A stretch of 64,000 nt of DNA from Spirosoma luteum DSM 19990 (lineage in GTDB: Bacteria; Bacteroidota; Bacteroidia; Cytophagales; Spirosomataceae). The position numbers were made by a program, and so were the translations under genes. Below, piece after piece: positions 55,792 through 64,000 of the stretch; the first letter of the stretch is position 1, and every line of letters begins with the position of its first letter. The DNA is taken from the NCBI RefSeq assembly GCF_000374065.1, contig NZ_KB893259.1, positions 36,996 through 100,995 of the forward strand, written 5' to 3'. A model generated the notes under the pieces. The model made no database searches. It was given only the letters and a program-made list of their open reading frames with translations, and was not told the DNA's origin.

Positions 55792-58700
55792 TTAAAAAGA
55801 TAAGTTTAGACCAACCGAGGTGGTACGGGGCAAAGGATAGGTACCATAATCCTCACCCGATGACAGAGCACTGTCGGGACGGCTGTTCACTTCGGGGTTG
55901 AAACCGAGGTATTTGGTAAACGTAAAGGGGTTTTGGGCGGTCACGTAGAGCCGGGCGCGGCTCACGTTTATTTTCTGCAACAGTGCCGTTGGCAAAGCAT
56001 AGCCCAGCGTGATGTTCCGAACCCGGACGTAGGAGCCATCTTCGATATGCCAGGTCGAAATCTCCCCGTTTGATCCGGATGCCAGCCGATTGGCGCGGTT
56101 CACTAACCCGTTGCCCGGATTAGCAGGCGACTGCCAGCGGTCCAGTGCTCCAGCGAACAGGTTGCCGTTGCCCTCCAGGTTGTACACATACCGACGCAGC
56201 AGGTTCAGGATTTTGTGTCCCTGCACGCCCTGAAGCGCAAAGCCCAGATCGAAACCCCGGTAGGCGAAGTTATTGGTAAACCCAAAGGTGTATTTTGGAA
56301 AATAACTGCCCGTAACGGCCCGGTCGCTGCTGAAGTCGATTTTACCATCGCCGTTATTATCCCGGAATTTAAAGTCGCCGGGGCGGGTGGTGGTGGTATG
56401 CGGGTAAGCATCTATTTCAGCCTGATTTTTAAATACACCGTCGTTGATCATGGTGTAATACTCGCCAATCGGATGGCCAATCTGCGTGATAAACTGCGCT
56501 CCGGCCACACCGCCGGCTACAATAATCGGATCGCCGGAGGGACCGAGGGCAATCACCTTATTGCGGTTGGCGGCAATATTGGCGCTGGCTTCCCAGCGGA
56601 ACCGGCCAAACGTCTGGCGTGTACCCAGCGTCAGTTCAATACCCTGGTTGTTCACTTTGCCAATGTTTTGCAACTCGGTACTAAAGCCCGACGAGCGGGG
56701 CACCGGCACGTTCAGCAGCAGGTCCGACGTATTTGAATTGTAGTAATCGACGGTCAGATTCAGTTTGTTACGTAGGAAACCCGCATCGAATCCAATATCG
56801 AACATAGCCGTTTTCTCCCACCGCAGTTTGTCATTGGCCGAGTTGCCCGGCGCCAGACCGCTCACGATGGTTTCGTTGCCCAGAATGTAGTTCTGGTAGT
56901 TAAGCAGACTGATAGACCCGTAGTTTGGAATCTGGAAGTTCCCCGTCAGGCCGTAGCTGGCCCGTAGTTTTAAATCGCTCAGCCACGAAACCGATTTCAG
57001 GAAGGATTCCTGCGACAGGTTCCAGCCCGCCGATACGGAGGGGAAATAACCGAAGCGGTTGTTTCGGCCAAAGCGAGATGAACCGTCGGCCCGCACCGCT
57101 GCCGACAGCAGGTACTTTCCGTTATAATCGTACTGCACCCGACCAATGTAGGACAACAGCGACCATTCCTGCATGTCGGAACTGCCCGATGACACCTGAC
57201 CGGCATTAAGCGTATAGACCAGATCGTTTGGAAAATTGGTCGCCGTTAACTCGTTGGACACCCGGCGGTCCTTCTGCGACGAGAAACCCGCCAGCCCCGA
57301 AACCGTATGCAGACCGAATGAATGGTTGTAATTCACCGTATTTTCAACGAGCCAGTTTACGAAATTCTGCGCCCGGGAGAAGCCCGTGGGGGTGGATGGG
57401 CCTTTACGATCCCGAATTTCGAGCGTAGAGGGCCGGTAGTAATCCCGTTGGAAGGAATTTACGTCGGTACCCAGGCTAAGCCGATACGACAAATCCTTCG
57501 TGATGGCGTACTGCGCGTACACATTGCCCAGCACCCGCAACTGACTCAGTTTATCGCTCACCTGGTTGGCAATAGCCACCGGATTCAAAATTGAGGTAGC
57601 CCCGTAGCCCCAGCCATTATTACCGAAGTTGTACGTTCCATCGGCATTATACACCGAGAAAATGGGCGCACTTTGCAGCGCCAGCCCCACAACGCCCTCG
57701 CCCAGGTACGGCCCTTCGGCCTTCACCAGATCGTGGTAGGCGTACGTCGGATTGAGGTTGATGCCAGCCGTCAGTTTACCGATTTTAACTTCCACGTTGG
57801 CCCGCGTGCTATACCGTTTGAAACCAGAGCTGATCACCACGCCCCGCTGATTCATGTAGTTGCCCGACACGTAGAATTTTACATTGTCTTTACCCCCCGA
57901 AATAGACAGGGTATGGTTCTGAATGGCGGCTGAGCGGAAAATGGCATCCTGCCAATCGGTATTGGGTAATCCGGGTTGCCCGGAAAGATACGGTACTATT
58001 TCGGGTTGGATGAGCGTACTCGGGGCACCGATACCCGCATTCCGGATGGTATTGGAATCGGTTGGTTTGCCCGTTGGGTTGCGGTCGAGGTAGGCGTTAT
58101 TCTTGGCTTCGTAGCTTAGCTGTGAATACTGATAGGCATCGAGCAAATCGATCTTTTTCGACACCTGCTGAACACCCACATAGGAGTCGTAATTGACAAC
58201 CGTCTTGCCTTCTTTACCCCGCTTTGTTGTTAACAACACCACGCCATTGGAACCCCGCGAGCCATAAATAGCGGCTGCCGACGCGTCTTTCAGTACCTCG
58301 ATGCTTTCGATATCGTCTGTATTGATGGTACTCAGTACGTTAATGGGGTTATCCGGAAACTGGGTGTTGGTACTGCCTGTAGCAAACTTGGTATCGCGCG
58401 AGAGGGGAATTCCATCAATCACATAGAGCGGATCATTCCCGGCGCTGATGGAACCCGTTCCCCGTACCCGAACAGACAGGGCTGCCCCCGGCGCACCCGA
58501 TGTTTGTGACACCTGTACCCCGGCAATCTTGGCCGCCAGGGCCTGATCGAAACTGGCTACGGGTTGCCCGGCCAGATCTTTCGCTTTCACCGAGCCAATG
58601 GCGGTGGTAATATCCCGCCGATTCTGTACACCATACCCAACCACGACTACCTCGCTCAGGGCATTGTCAGTAGCTGTCAGTTGCGCATTCACGACGCTTC

Positions 58701-58992
58701 GGTTACCCACCGTAATTTCGAGCGGCTGATACCCAATAAAGGAAAAGATAAGCGTTTTCCCCGCTGCGGGCAGATTGATTTGGTATTTTCCCTGGGAATC
58801 GGTGGTCGCTCCTACGTTCGTTCCTTTAACCTGAATAGTGGTTCCTGCCAGCACATCGCCGTTGGCAGCATCGGTCACCGTACCCGTAATCATTGACTGG
58901 GCGTAGCTGAACTGAACCGCCAGTAACAGCAGACTAATCAACGCCCATTGTCGATACCCATTTGGGGTAAAGCCTGGTAATGAATTTTTCAT
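55792..58992 (-). CDS. SusC/RagA family TonB-dependent transporter (pair 2)
   Basis: 1066 residues. Signal, CarboxypepD_reg-like domain (MITGTVTDAANGDVLAGTT), plug (SEVVVVGYGVQNRRDITTA) and barrel ending in TTSVGLNLSF. Pair 2 may be an older duplicate of pair 1 or import a second glycan. No intact sigma/anti-sigma gene is beside it, only an ECF fragment divergent to it. Confidence 0.95.
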   Translation of the reverse strand: MKNSLPGFTPNGYRQWALISLLLLAVQFSYAQSMITGTVTDAANGDVLAGTTIQVKGTNVGATTDSQGKYQINLPAAGKTLIFSFIGYQPLEITVGNRSVVNAQLTATDNALSEVVVVGYGVQNRRDITTAIGSVKAKDLAGQPVASFDQALAAKIAGVQVSQTSGAPGAALSVRVRGTGSISAGNDPLYVIDGIPLSRDTKFATGSTNTQFPDNPINVLSTINTDDIESIEVLKDASAAAIYGSRGSNGVVLLTTKRGKEGKTVVNYDSYVGVQQVSKKIDLLDAYQYSQLSYEAKNNAYLDRNPTGKPTDSNTIRNAGIGAPSTLIQPEIVPYLSGQPGLPNTDWQDAIFRSAAIQNHTLSISGGKDNVKFYVSGNYMNQRGVVISSGFKRYSTRANVEVKIGKLTAGINLNPTYAYHDLVKAEGPYLGEGVVGLALQSAPIFSVYNADGTYNFGNNGWGYGATSILNPVAIANQVSDKLSQLRVLGNVYAQYAITKDLSYRLSLGTDVNSFQRDYYRPSTLEIRDRKGPSTPTGFSRAQNFVNWLVENTVNYNHSFGLHTVSGLAGFSSQKDRRVSNELTATNFPNDLVYTLNAGQVSSGSSDMQEWSLLSYIGRVQYDYNGKYLLSAAVRADGSSRFGRNNRFGYFPSVSAGWNLSQESFLKSVSWLSDLKLRASYGLTGNFQIPNYGSISLLNYQNYILGNETIVSGLAPGNSANDKLRWEKTAMFDIGFDAGFLRNKLNLTVDYYNSNTSDLLLNVPVPRSSGFSTELQNIGKVNNQGIELTLGTRQTFGRFRWEASANIAANRNKVIALGPSGDPIIVAGGVAGAQFITQIGHPIGEYYTMINDGVFKNQAEIDAYPHTTTTRPGDFKFRDNNGDGKIDFSSDRAVTGSYFPKYTFGFTNNFAYRGFDLGFALQGVQGHKILNLLRRYVYNLEGNGNLFAGALDRWQSPANPGNGLVNRANRLASGSNGEISTWHIEDGSYVRVRNITLGYALPTALLQKINVSRARLYVTAQNPFTFTKYLGFNPEVNSRPDSALSSGEDYGTYPLPRTTSVGLNLSF

Positions 58993-59236
58993 GTATTATT
59001 GATTTACAGTAAATTAACTCCATTTTTCAGGAATGAAGCAGTTTTAGAATGTATCCAAACATACAATAGTAACGGTAAACCGGGTAATATTTAACTATGT
59101 ATTTAATAATTTTCGTATCCCTGTTTAGGGAGCGGACCGATATCGCTCGTGAGTCAATACTCCAGCTACTATTCCAGGCAGTTTTGACCTACTCAATAAA
59201 ATTATCTTTTAGGACAATTCGAATATTTAGTAAAAA

Positions 59237-59497
59237 CAAGTAAAGCTTACTCGGTTGTATTCGCCTGACCTGCTTACCTACGGCCGGAAGGTCACCTATG
59301 ATGTGGCCCTTATTGAAGATTCTATCCACGATTTATTCATTGCACTCTGGCAAAGCATGACTAACCTGACCGATACCGATTCGATAAAGTTTTACTTCGT
59401 CCGCTCGCTGCGTAATAAAATCAACCAACCCGCAGCCGCAACCCATTTTTCCAGGTTTCAGATAGTAATGAACTACCTGTCTGGTAGCCCAAATTGA
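59237..59497 (+). pseudogene. fragment of an ECF sigma factor (region 2)
   Basis: The open frame covers only sigma region 2: LLTYGRKVTYDVALIEDSIHDLFIALWQ, then TDSIKFYFVRSLRNKI, as in ECF factors of SusCD loci. There is no ATG (a TTG at 59255 would have to serve), no N-terminal helix and no region 4. It is therefore a remnant of the gene that once could have driven a SusCD operon. No anti-sigma (FecR) gene was seen nearby. Confidence 0.7.
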
Positions 59498-59642
59498 CCT
59501 GCTCCGGTGGCTGGCTCTTGTTAAGTTACCATCGATTGAAACGGAGAAAAAATGGACGTAGAGGCAGTGAAGAATCCCTCTGTACGGCCCTGATTCTCCT
59601 TTCGCCCCCTTACTCCCTTGTCCTTTCTGCCTTTTTTCTTCC

Positions 59643-59650
59643 TATCTTCG
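59643..59650 (+). promoter_or_regulatory. weak -7 element for the NupC gene
   Basis: TATCTTCG matches TAnnTTTG except for one base, 29 bases ahead of the ATG at 59680. Confidence 0.3.
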
Positions 59651-59679
59651 TCCGTTCACTACTTTTTCGTCTTTATTGA

Positions 59680-60921
59680 ATGGATCGTTTTACGGGCCTG
59701 ATTGGCATTGTTTTAATTCTGGGTATCGCCTACGCCCTGTCTGATAATCGCAAAGCGATCAATTACCGCACCGTTGTCGTGGGTCTGGGACTACAGTTCG
59801 GACTGGCGGTGTTCGTGCTCAAAACGGATGTTGGTCAAAACCTGTTTCAGGCACTGGGCTACTATGTAGACAGACTGCTACAGAAAGCTAATGTAGGAGC
59901 CGAGTTCGTGTTTTCCTCGCTGGTTCGGACCGATGTGCTACAGCGGGCGTTTGGGCCCGGCAACGAGTTCATCTTCTTCTTCAAGGTTATTCCAACCATT
60001 ATTTTTGTTGCCGTGCTGGTTAATATCTTCTACCACCTGGGCATTATGCAGCGGGTAGTAGCGGTGATGGCCAGGGCCATGAAATGGCTGATGGGCGTGA
60101 GTGGTGCCGAAGCACTCTCCAACGTAGCCAGTACGTTTGTGGGTCAGGTAGAAGCCCAGATTATGATTAAGCCATACCTGAACGGAATGACCAACTCGGA
60201 GTTACTGGCCAGTATGACCGGCTCGTTTGCCTGCATTGCCGGTGGCGTCCTGGCCGTTTATATCTCATTGGGTGTACCGGCTCCGTATCTGTTGGCGGCC
60301 AGTATCATGGCTGCGCCCGGAGCCCTGGTTATCAGCAAGATTGTTATGCCGGAAACGCAGGTTTCTGAAACGAAAGGAACGGTAAAAGTAGAGATCAAAA
60401 AAGCCCACGCCAACCTGCTCGACGCCATTGCTGCCGGTGCCAGCGAAGGCCTTAAAGTAGGCTTCAACGTAATTGCCATGCTTATTGGCTTCATCGCTCT
60501 GATTGCCCTGCTCGACAGCCTGCTGTTTCGTTTTGGCTTTTATATTCTGCAAATTGACTACCTGAGTCTGAATTTCATGCTGGGTAAAGTATTCTCGGTC
60601 TTCGCCTGGGCAATGGGCGTACCGGGTAAAGATATACAGGCAGCCGGGTCTTTGATGGGGACCAAAATGGTGGTGAATGAGTTTGTGGCGTACCTGGACT
60701 TGGTAAAAATCAAACCGACCCTGGATCAAAAAACCATTGCCATTGTAAGTTTCGCACTCTGCGGCTTTGCTAATTTCAGTTCCATTGCCATTCAGGTAGG
60801 CGGCATTGGCGAGCTGGCCCCCCAGCGCCGGAGAGATCTGGCCAAGTTAGGCTTTAAAGCCCTCATCTGCGGTACACTGGCCAGCTACATGTCGGCCACA
60901 CTGGCGGGGTTACTTTTGTGA
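59680..60921 (+). CDS. NupC-type concentrative nucleoside transporter
   Basis: 413 residues with 8-10 membrane segments. The CNT-family core is visible: the N-terminal Nucleos_tra2 domain, GVSGAEALSNVASTFVGQVEAQ (the HP1/TM4 region that binds nucleoside) and MGTKMVVNEFVAYLDL, with FALCGFANFSSIAIQVGG late. It imports nucleosides with Na+ or H+. Substrate range not readable. Confidence 0.9.
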   Translation: MDRFTGLIGIVLILGIAYALSDNRKAINYRTVVVGLGLQFGLAVFVLKTDVGQNLFQALGYYVDRLLQKANVGAEFVFSSLVRTDVLQRAFGPGNEFIFFFKVIPTIIFVAVLVNIFYHLGIMQRVVAVMARAMKWLMGVSGAEALSNVASTFVGQVEAQIMIKPYLNGMTNSELLASMTGSFACIAGGVLAVYISLGVPAPYLLAASIMAAPGALVISKIVMPETQVSETKGTVKVEIKKAHANLLDAIAAGASEGLKVGFNVIAMLIGFIALIALLDSLLFRFGFYILQIDYLSLNFMLGKVFSVFAWAMGVPGKDIQAAGSLMGTKMVVNEFVAYLDLVKIKPTLDQKTIAIVSFALCGFANFSSIAIQVGGIGELAPQRRRDLAKLGFKALICGTLASYMSATLAGLLL

Positions 60922-61390
60922 AAGAGTAAATGCCGGAAGTCACGCATTCGTTACATTGTACCTGTTGATGATGCGTTTTATAAAGATTCTTACATTAAGG
61001 AACGAAACCAGGATTGGCCAACCCATAACACCCCCACGCAAATGCAACCTACGGTAGTCATTCTACCAGGTTGGTAACGGAGCCGGGATGAGCCCGCAAA
61101 CAGTTCCCGGTACACATTGCAACTGTTCAACACGTAGTGACCACTTACCTTCCGTACGTTGGATAACCGGAGCCGAATCAACAAAGCTCAACAAAAAGGA
61201 ATCGATGGCACAAAAAGTCGTGGTTCCTCCAGGTCGCAGGAGGCCTGGCAATCTAAGTTTTTACTACTCTAACCGGGGCGTTTCTTGTGTCATCGGGAAG
61301 CTGGCAAACGAGCCAAAACCGTTCTGTCACGGGACTGCGGCCTATCGCACAGTCGCTGGCAACCATGCTTTTAATAGGCTTGTTCGTTCC
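60922..61390. other. 469-base stretch without an assigned gene
   Basis: Between the NupC stop and the first attC-like site. A short hairpin (61045-61075) sits here: caacctacggtag and ctaccaggttg. Several weak frames exist on both strands, none recognisable. It could be a decayed cassette or plain intergenic sequence. Confidence 0.4.
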
Positions 61391-61478
61391 ACCCAACTTC
61401 CTTGAGTGCTGATGTATGATGACGCTACGTGCCTGAACTCAAATTACTACCAACAATTACACACTGAGCAAGTTGGGC
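61391..61478 (-). repeat. attC-like site C, after the VOC gene
   Basis: On the plus strand acccaac (61391) and gttgggc (61472-61478) fit both R-box consensuses RYYYAAC and GTTRRRY. Inner arms ttgagtg (61402) and cactgag (61462) pair. Conserved flank agggacgggc...ctgtc continues to about 61515. Total 88 bases, within normal attC length. Confidence 0.55.
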
Positions 61479-61571
61479 TGTAAAATATCCTTAGGGACGG
61501 GCTTACTGTCAACGGAAAGTACCCTGTGCGGAACGAAAAACTATGAGTTAATATAGTTTCCTGCCCCTGAG

Positions 61572-62012
61572 TTAATCCCTACTTGCGGTAATATTAACCA
61601 TCCAGTTTACTCCATACAAGTCAGTGACCATCCCAAACGTATCCCCCCAAAACTGCTTGATCAACGGGGCCGTTACATGCCCCTTTTCTGCCAGCTTATT
61701 AAAGTATTCAGTGAATACAGACTGGTCAGAACCTTCAAGCGATAACCCGAACTGGCCTGTATTTTCAGCTTCAGTATTATGAGGGTTGTCACTGGCCAAT
61801 AGTGTAATAACGCCACTCAGTTTAGCAAACATAATCTTTAATTTCATCTCCTCACTGTTCGCTTTGGGGTCTTTATGAGCCTCTGGTGGGCCATCTCCGA
61901 AGGGTGTGAGGACTAAGTCTCCACCAAAAACGCTTTTATAAAACTCCATTGCTTGCCGGCAATTACCACCAAAGAAAAGATGGGGATTGAGTTTGACTGT
62001 TGGCTGTGTCAT
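61572..62012 (-). CDS. VOC family protein (PhnB/glyoxalase-like)
   Basis: 146 residues, KLNPHLFFGGNCRQAMEFYKSVFGG opening, the VOC signature; GLSLEGSDQSVF follows and the C-terminal block WGDTFGMVTDLYGVNWMVNI is typical of the PhnB-like group. Metal-binding residues are less clear than in glyoxalase I. Possible roles are small-molecule binding or dioxygenase/isomerase activity; nothing specific. It fits as a cassette cargo gene, ending 94 bases before attC-like site C. Confidence 0.8.
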   Translation of the reverse strand: MTQPTVKLNPHLFFGGNCRQAMEFYKSVFGGDLVLTPFGDGPPEAHKDPKANSEEMKLKIMFAKLSGVITLLASDNPHNTEAENTGQFGLSLEGSDQSVFTEYFNKLAEKGHVTAPLIKQFWGDTFGMVTDLYGVNWMVNITASRD

Positions 62013-62116
62013 TTCATTTATGATTGAGTTTCGAAATAGTATTTGGGAGCCCTAATGACGGGGTAGTTCGCACTATCAGATGAGCCCGAAATGCAAACCC
62101 ACAACTTGCCTTATCA

Positions 62117-62310
62117 GGGCGTTCGCCCTGTTACAAGCAACCCACCGTGCAAGCAAAAAAACTAACCTCTGCGGCCCACTGCCTGTCGACCGCAATCACA
62201 TTTTGGCGGTTCAGTCAACACCACCATGTGGTGATGGCGAGAAACGGGCCTTTACACACATGGCCGGTTGGGCTGTCGGCCTGACCTCGCGGCCTGCACC
62301 CTGTCGCCGG
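62117..62310 (-). repeat. attC-like repeat A (core 62213-62273), after the toxin-antitoxin pair
   Basis: Core: plus-strand agtcaac (62213-62219, one mismatch to RYYYAAC) and gttgggc (62267-62273, GTTRRRY). Inner arms ccatgtggtg (62224-62233) and cacacatgg (62255-62263) pair. The flanks share gggcgttcg.cctgt and cctgtcgccg with element B. The repeat is longer than a bare attC. Confidence 0.55.
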
Positions 62311-62319
62311 TGAGCTGAT

Positions 62320-62736
62320 TTACGCAGATTCAGGGCCGTATTGGTGCTTGTACTTGGGCCGGTAAAAAGTGATGCCCTTCACAAAAGCGAAATCCTTTTT
62401 GTTGAAGGTGAACAACTCAACCGGATACGTTAGGGCTGTTGCCGCAATAATCATATCAGCTATGCCCGGTCGTTTCGCGTAATGCTCCCAGGTTAGATTA
62501 AGTAGTTGGCGCGAGATTTCAGCATCCAAACCAATCACGTTGAATTTTTTGATGGTTTCGACTGTCTTGCGTTTTTCGCTACGCTTCATGCCCACATACA
62601 TTTCCGCTTCCGAAATCACACTGAGATAGAGACGGTTAAAACCCAGCTCATCTAATTCCTGAACCATCACCGGCACTCCTCGGAAATAGTCAAATAATAC
62701 GTTAGAATCGCACAGGACTATTTTCTTTTTGGCCAT
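62320..62736 (-). CDS. PIN-domain toxin (VapC-like)
   Basis: 138 residues. The PIN acidic set is present: Asp 10 (VLCDSNVLFDYF), Glu 43 (SVISEAEMYVG), Asp 94 (GIADMIIAAT) and Asp 115 (FNKKDF). VapC toxins cut RNA, often tRNA or rRNA sites. The gene upstream, on the same strand and overlapping its start by 19 bases, is the likely antitoxin. The pair lies in one unit between two attC-like repeats. Confidence 0.85.
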   Translation of the reverse strand: MAKKKIVLCDSNVLFDYFRGVPVMVQELDELGFNRLYLSVISEAEMYVGMKRSEKRKTVETIKKFNVIGLDAEISRQLLNLTWEHYAKRPGIADMIIAATALTYPVELFTFNKKDFAFVKGITFYRPKYKHQYGPESA

Positions 62737-62939
62737 GCTTTCGCCCGGATTGAGGCCATTGTGCGTTCATCATTAGTCCAAATACCACCGAAAGCGGCTG
62801 GAGTTTCTCCGGATTTAGCGTTGCTCTTGCGTAGGAGTGGAATGTTAACTTCAGGTTCTGGCTCAGTTTGAATGCCGTTTTCAATCAACAGCCTTATAGC
62901 TTTGGCGTAGTCCTTATCGCTAACAGTTAGTGTTTTCAT
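62718..62939 (-). CDS. antitoxin of the PIN toxin (putative)
   Basis: Start at 62939 (MKTLTVSDKDYAKAIRLL); an ATG five codons earlier would also fit. 73 residues. MKTLTVSDKDYAKAIRLLIEN resembles the DNA-binding ends of small antitoxins, and the C-terminal IWTNDERTMASIRAKAWPKRK is basic and could bind the toxin. Placement and overlap with the PIN gene support an operon, antitoxin first. I do not recognise the exact antitoxin family. Confidence 0.6.
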   Translation of the reverse strand: MKTLTVSDKDYAKAIRLLIENGIQTEPEPEVNIPLLRKSNAKSGETPAAFGGIWTNDERTMASIRAKAWPKRK

Positions 62940-63024
62940 CGTCTTAGAGCGCATAACACAATATTACAACAACTTGGACACTAATTTAGCTCTCTACTGA
63001 CTTTTACCCAAGCCCCCCTGTCGG

Positions 63025-63176
63025 GGCGTTCGACCTGTCGCCCGCAACCCGCCCCGAAAGCTAATTTGTGGACTTGCACCAACGCCCCCGTGTGTTGATG
63101 ACGACCGTAGGGATACATTTACACACACGCCCGGTTGGGCTGCTCCTCCAAGAAGGGACGAGAGTCCTGTCGCCGA
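63025..63176 (-). repeat. attC-like repeat B (core 63077-63140), after the coiled-coil gene
   Basis: Core: plus-strand caccaac (63077-63083, degenerate) and gttgggc (63134-63140). Inner arms cgtgtgtt (63089-63096) and acacacacg (63121-63129) pair. The flank gggcgttcg.cctgt and agggacg..cctgtcgccga match A and C. Confidence 0.55.
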
Positions 63177-63218
63177 CAAGCGGAACAACGCGGAGCGTTT
63201 TACTTACAAATCACGAAT

Positions 63219-63722
63219 TTATGGCTTCTTGGAATTGGTTGCTTCAGTATTATGTAATGGGGGTTTTGCAGGGCGGGGTTTTATTTTGGTTTTGGCAATG
63301 TCGCCCTTTAAAGTCTGAACCTCTCTGGAGAGCGATTGTAAAGTGGACTTCATTACTTCTACTTCTGTTTTTTCTGATTGCTTTTGCCAATCAGACCATA
63401 CTGCATAGCCGAACGGAATGATGAAAGCAAATAATGCCAGCCAATAACTCCGCCTGTTGGCTTTCGTTGCTTCTTTCTCGGCAATACTTGCTCTTTGTTC
63501 CGCCAACTCGGCCCTTTCATTTGCCTTTGTCAGTTCACCTGTCACACGAGCAAGCTCATCTTTTATTGGTTCAATAGCTTCAAGGATAGACGCAGATATT
63601 GGTTTTATGTTTTTTAAATCTGGGGTGTTTATCTTGAGTGGCTCAGTAGAAAAAGACGGCAAGAAAGAGCCAAGATTAGGAAGTCCTGCAAGTTGCTCAT
63701 GTAGTGGTTTCTTCTTTGCCAT
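63219..63722 (-). CDS. coiled-coil membrane protein of unknown function
   Basis: Start at 63722 (MAKKKPLHEQLAGLPNLG); the frame upstream belongs to insertion-sequence sequence. 167 residues. A central coiled coil rich in Glu/Lys/Ala (IKDELARVTGELTKANER, 66-83, and on) runs into a membrane span (YWLALFAFIIPFGYAVWSDW) and a second coiled coil, with a basic Pro/Lys tail. No recognised family. It is followed by attC-like repeat B. The IS5-type element may have entered its upstream region. Confidence 0.6.
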   Translation of the reverse strand: MAKKKPLHEQLAGLPNLGSFLPSFSTEPLKINTPDLKNIKPISASILEAIEPIKDELARVTGELTKANERAELAEQRASIAEKEATKANRRSYWLALFAFIIPFGYAVWSDWQKQSEKTEVEVMKSTLQSLSREVQTLKGDIAKTKIKPRPAKPPLHNTEATNSKKP

Positions 63723-63768
63723 ATGCTTGTTTACCAAATTGCTTCCTGTGTCGCCGGATGCTGCTTTA

Positions 63769-64000
63769 GAACGTGTTTGGGAATTGAAGAGGATTGAGAA
63801 TCGTGTCAACTTTGTATCGACCAAAATGCAAAGTAATGACCAAACAGTGGGAGCCACTGACCGACCCTCAATGGGCCGCAATTTCGCCTTTTTTTAATCT
63901 CAAACGCAAACGAAAAGTTGACCTTCGAGAGGTTGTGGACGTCATCTTATGGTTGCTGCGTACGGGCACACAGTGGCGTAACCTGCCCGCTACATGGCCC
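63769..64000 (+). mobile_element. left end of an IS5-type insertion sequence, continuing past the window
   Basis: From about 63769 (gaacgtgtttgggaatt), which looks like a terminal inverted repeat, the sequence leads into a transposase gene at 63836. The right end is outside the window, so the terminal repeat and target duplication cannot be checked. Confidence 0.6.
63836..64000 (+). CDS. IS5-family transposase (DUF4096 type), 3' end outside the window
   Basis: 55 codons visible. KQWEPLTDPQWAAISPFF is the N-terminal DUF4096 opening seen in IS5/IS1031-type transposases, followed by REVVDVILWLLRTGTQWRNLP, which is the standard continuation. The catalytic DDE part lies beyond the window. Confidence 0.85.
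   Translation, partial: MTKQWEPLTDPQWAAISPFFNLKRKRKVDLREVVDVILWLLRTGTQWRNLPATWP

Noticed and set aside
61088..61405. 105-codon plus-strand frame between nupC and the VOC gene
   Set aside because: No recognisable protein features, and it runs into attC-like site C.
62080..62313. 77-codon plus-strand frame over repeat A
   Set aside because: It overlaps the repeated structured element and has no similarity to any family I know.
1..64000. CRISPR arrays, rRNA and tRNA genes
   Set aside because: I looked for regularly spaced repeats and tRNA-like cloverleaf sequences in the intergenic gaps and saw none.

Overview
The window reads as chromosome of a Bacteroidota bacterium, most likely a Cytophagales relative of Spirosoma. 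Evidence: two SusC/SusD pairs, a DUF4920 protein, a ribosomal protein S16 with a long acidic tail, weak ribosome-binding sites, and several start regions preceded by the Bacteroidota -7 promoter element TAnnTTTG. Most of it is around half G+C. An AT-richer accessory tail starts near 61 kb.

Layout. 1-3.3 kb: cut-off sugar-nucleotide epimerase, GT39-type membrane glycosyltransferase, SAM methyltransferase. 3.8-11.9 kb: exported sugar-isomerase-like protein, small HTH protein, MlrC-like peptidase, Tat/lipoprotein amidase, an APH kinase beside an ACAD10/11-like acyl-CoA dehydrogenase, and a PLP deaminase. 11.9-21.3 kb: housekeeping genes (RluA synthase, GNAT, GT51 transglycosylase, rpsP-rimM-trmD) and a RidA/D-threonine-aldolase pair. 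21.3-29.9 kb: M20 peptidase, then hexuronate catabolism (uxaB, kdgK, exuT on minus; uxuA, uxaC on plus) arranged around a divergent intergenic region that holds a 68-base near-perfect palindrome. 29.9-45.4 kb: hydrolase, aldo/keto reductase, amidohydrolase, small exported proteins, phosphohexomutase, ppk1, gyrB, ald-tsaE, and a Tat-exported Gfo/Idh oxidoreductase.

45.5-59 kb is a polysaccharide-utilisation region: a GH43 glycosidase interrupted by two in-frame TAG codons, bracketed by two related hairpins, and two SusC/SusD pairs. A fragment of an ECF sigma factor follows, then a NupC-type transporter.

61.4-64 kb is the most unusual part. Three minus-strand cargo units (VOC protein; antitoxin plus PIN toxin; coiled-coil membrane protein) are each followed by a related structured repeat. 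Each repeat has the R/L box layout of an integron attC site (YYYAAC ... GTTGGGC with inner inverted arms). I read this as a possible integrase-less cassette array, cut at the window end by an IS5-type insertion sequence. No integrase, CRISPR array, rRNA or tRNA was seen.
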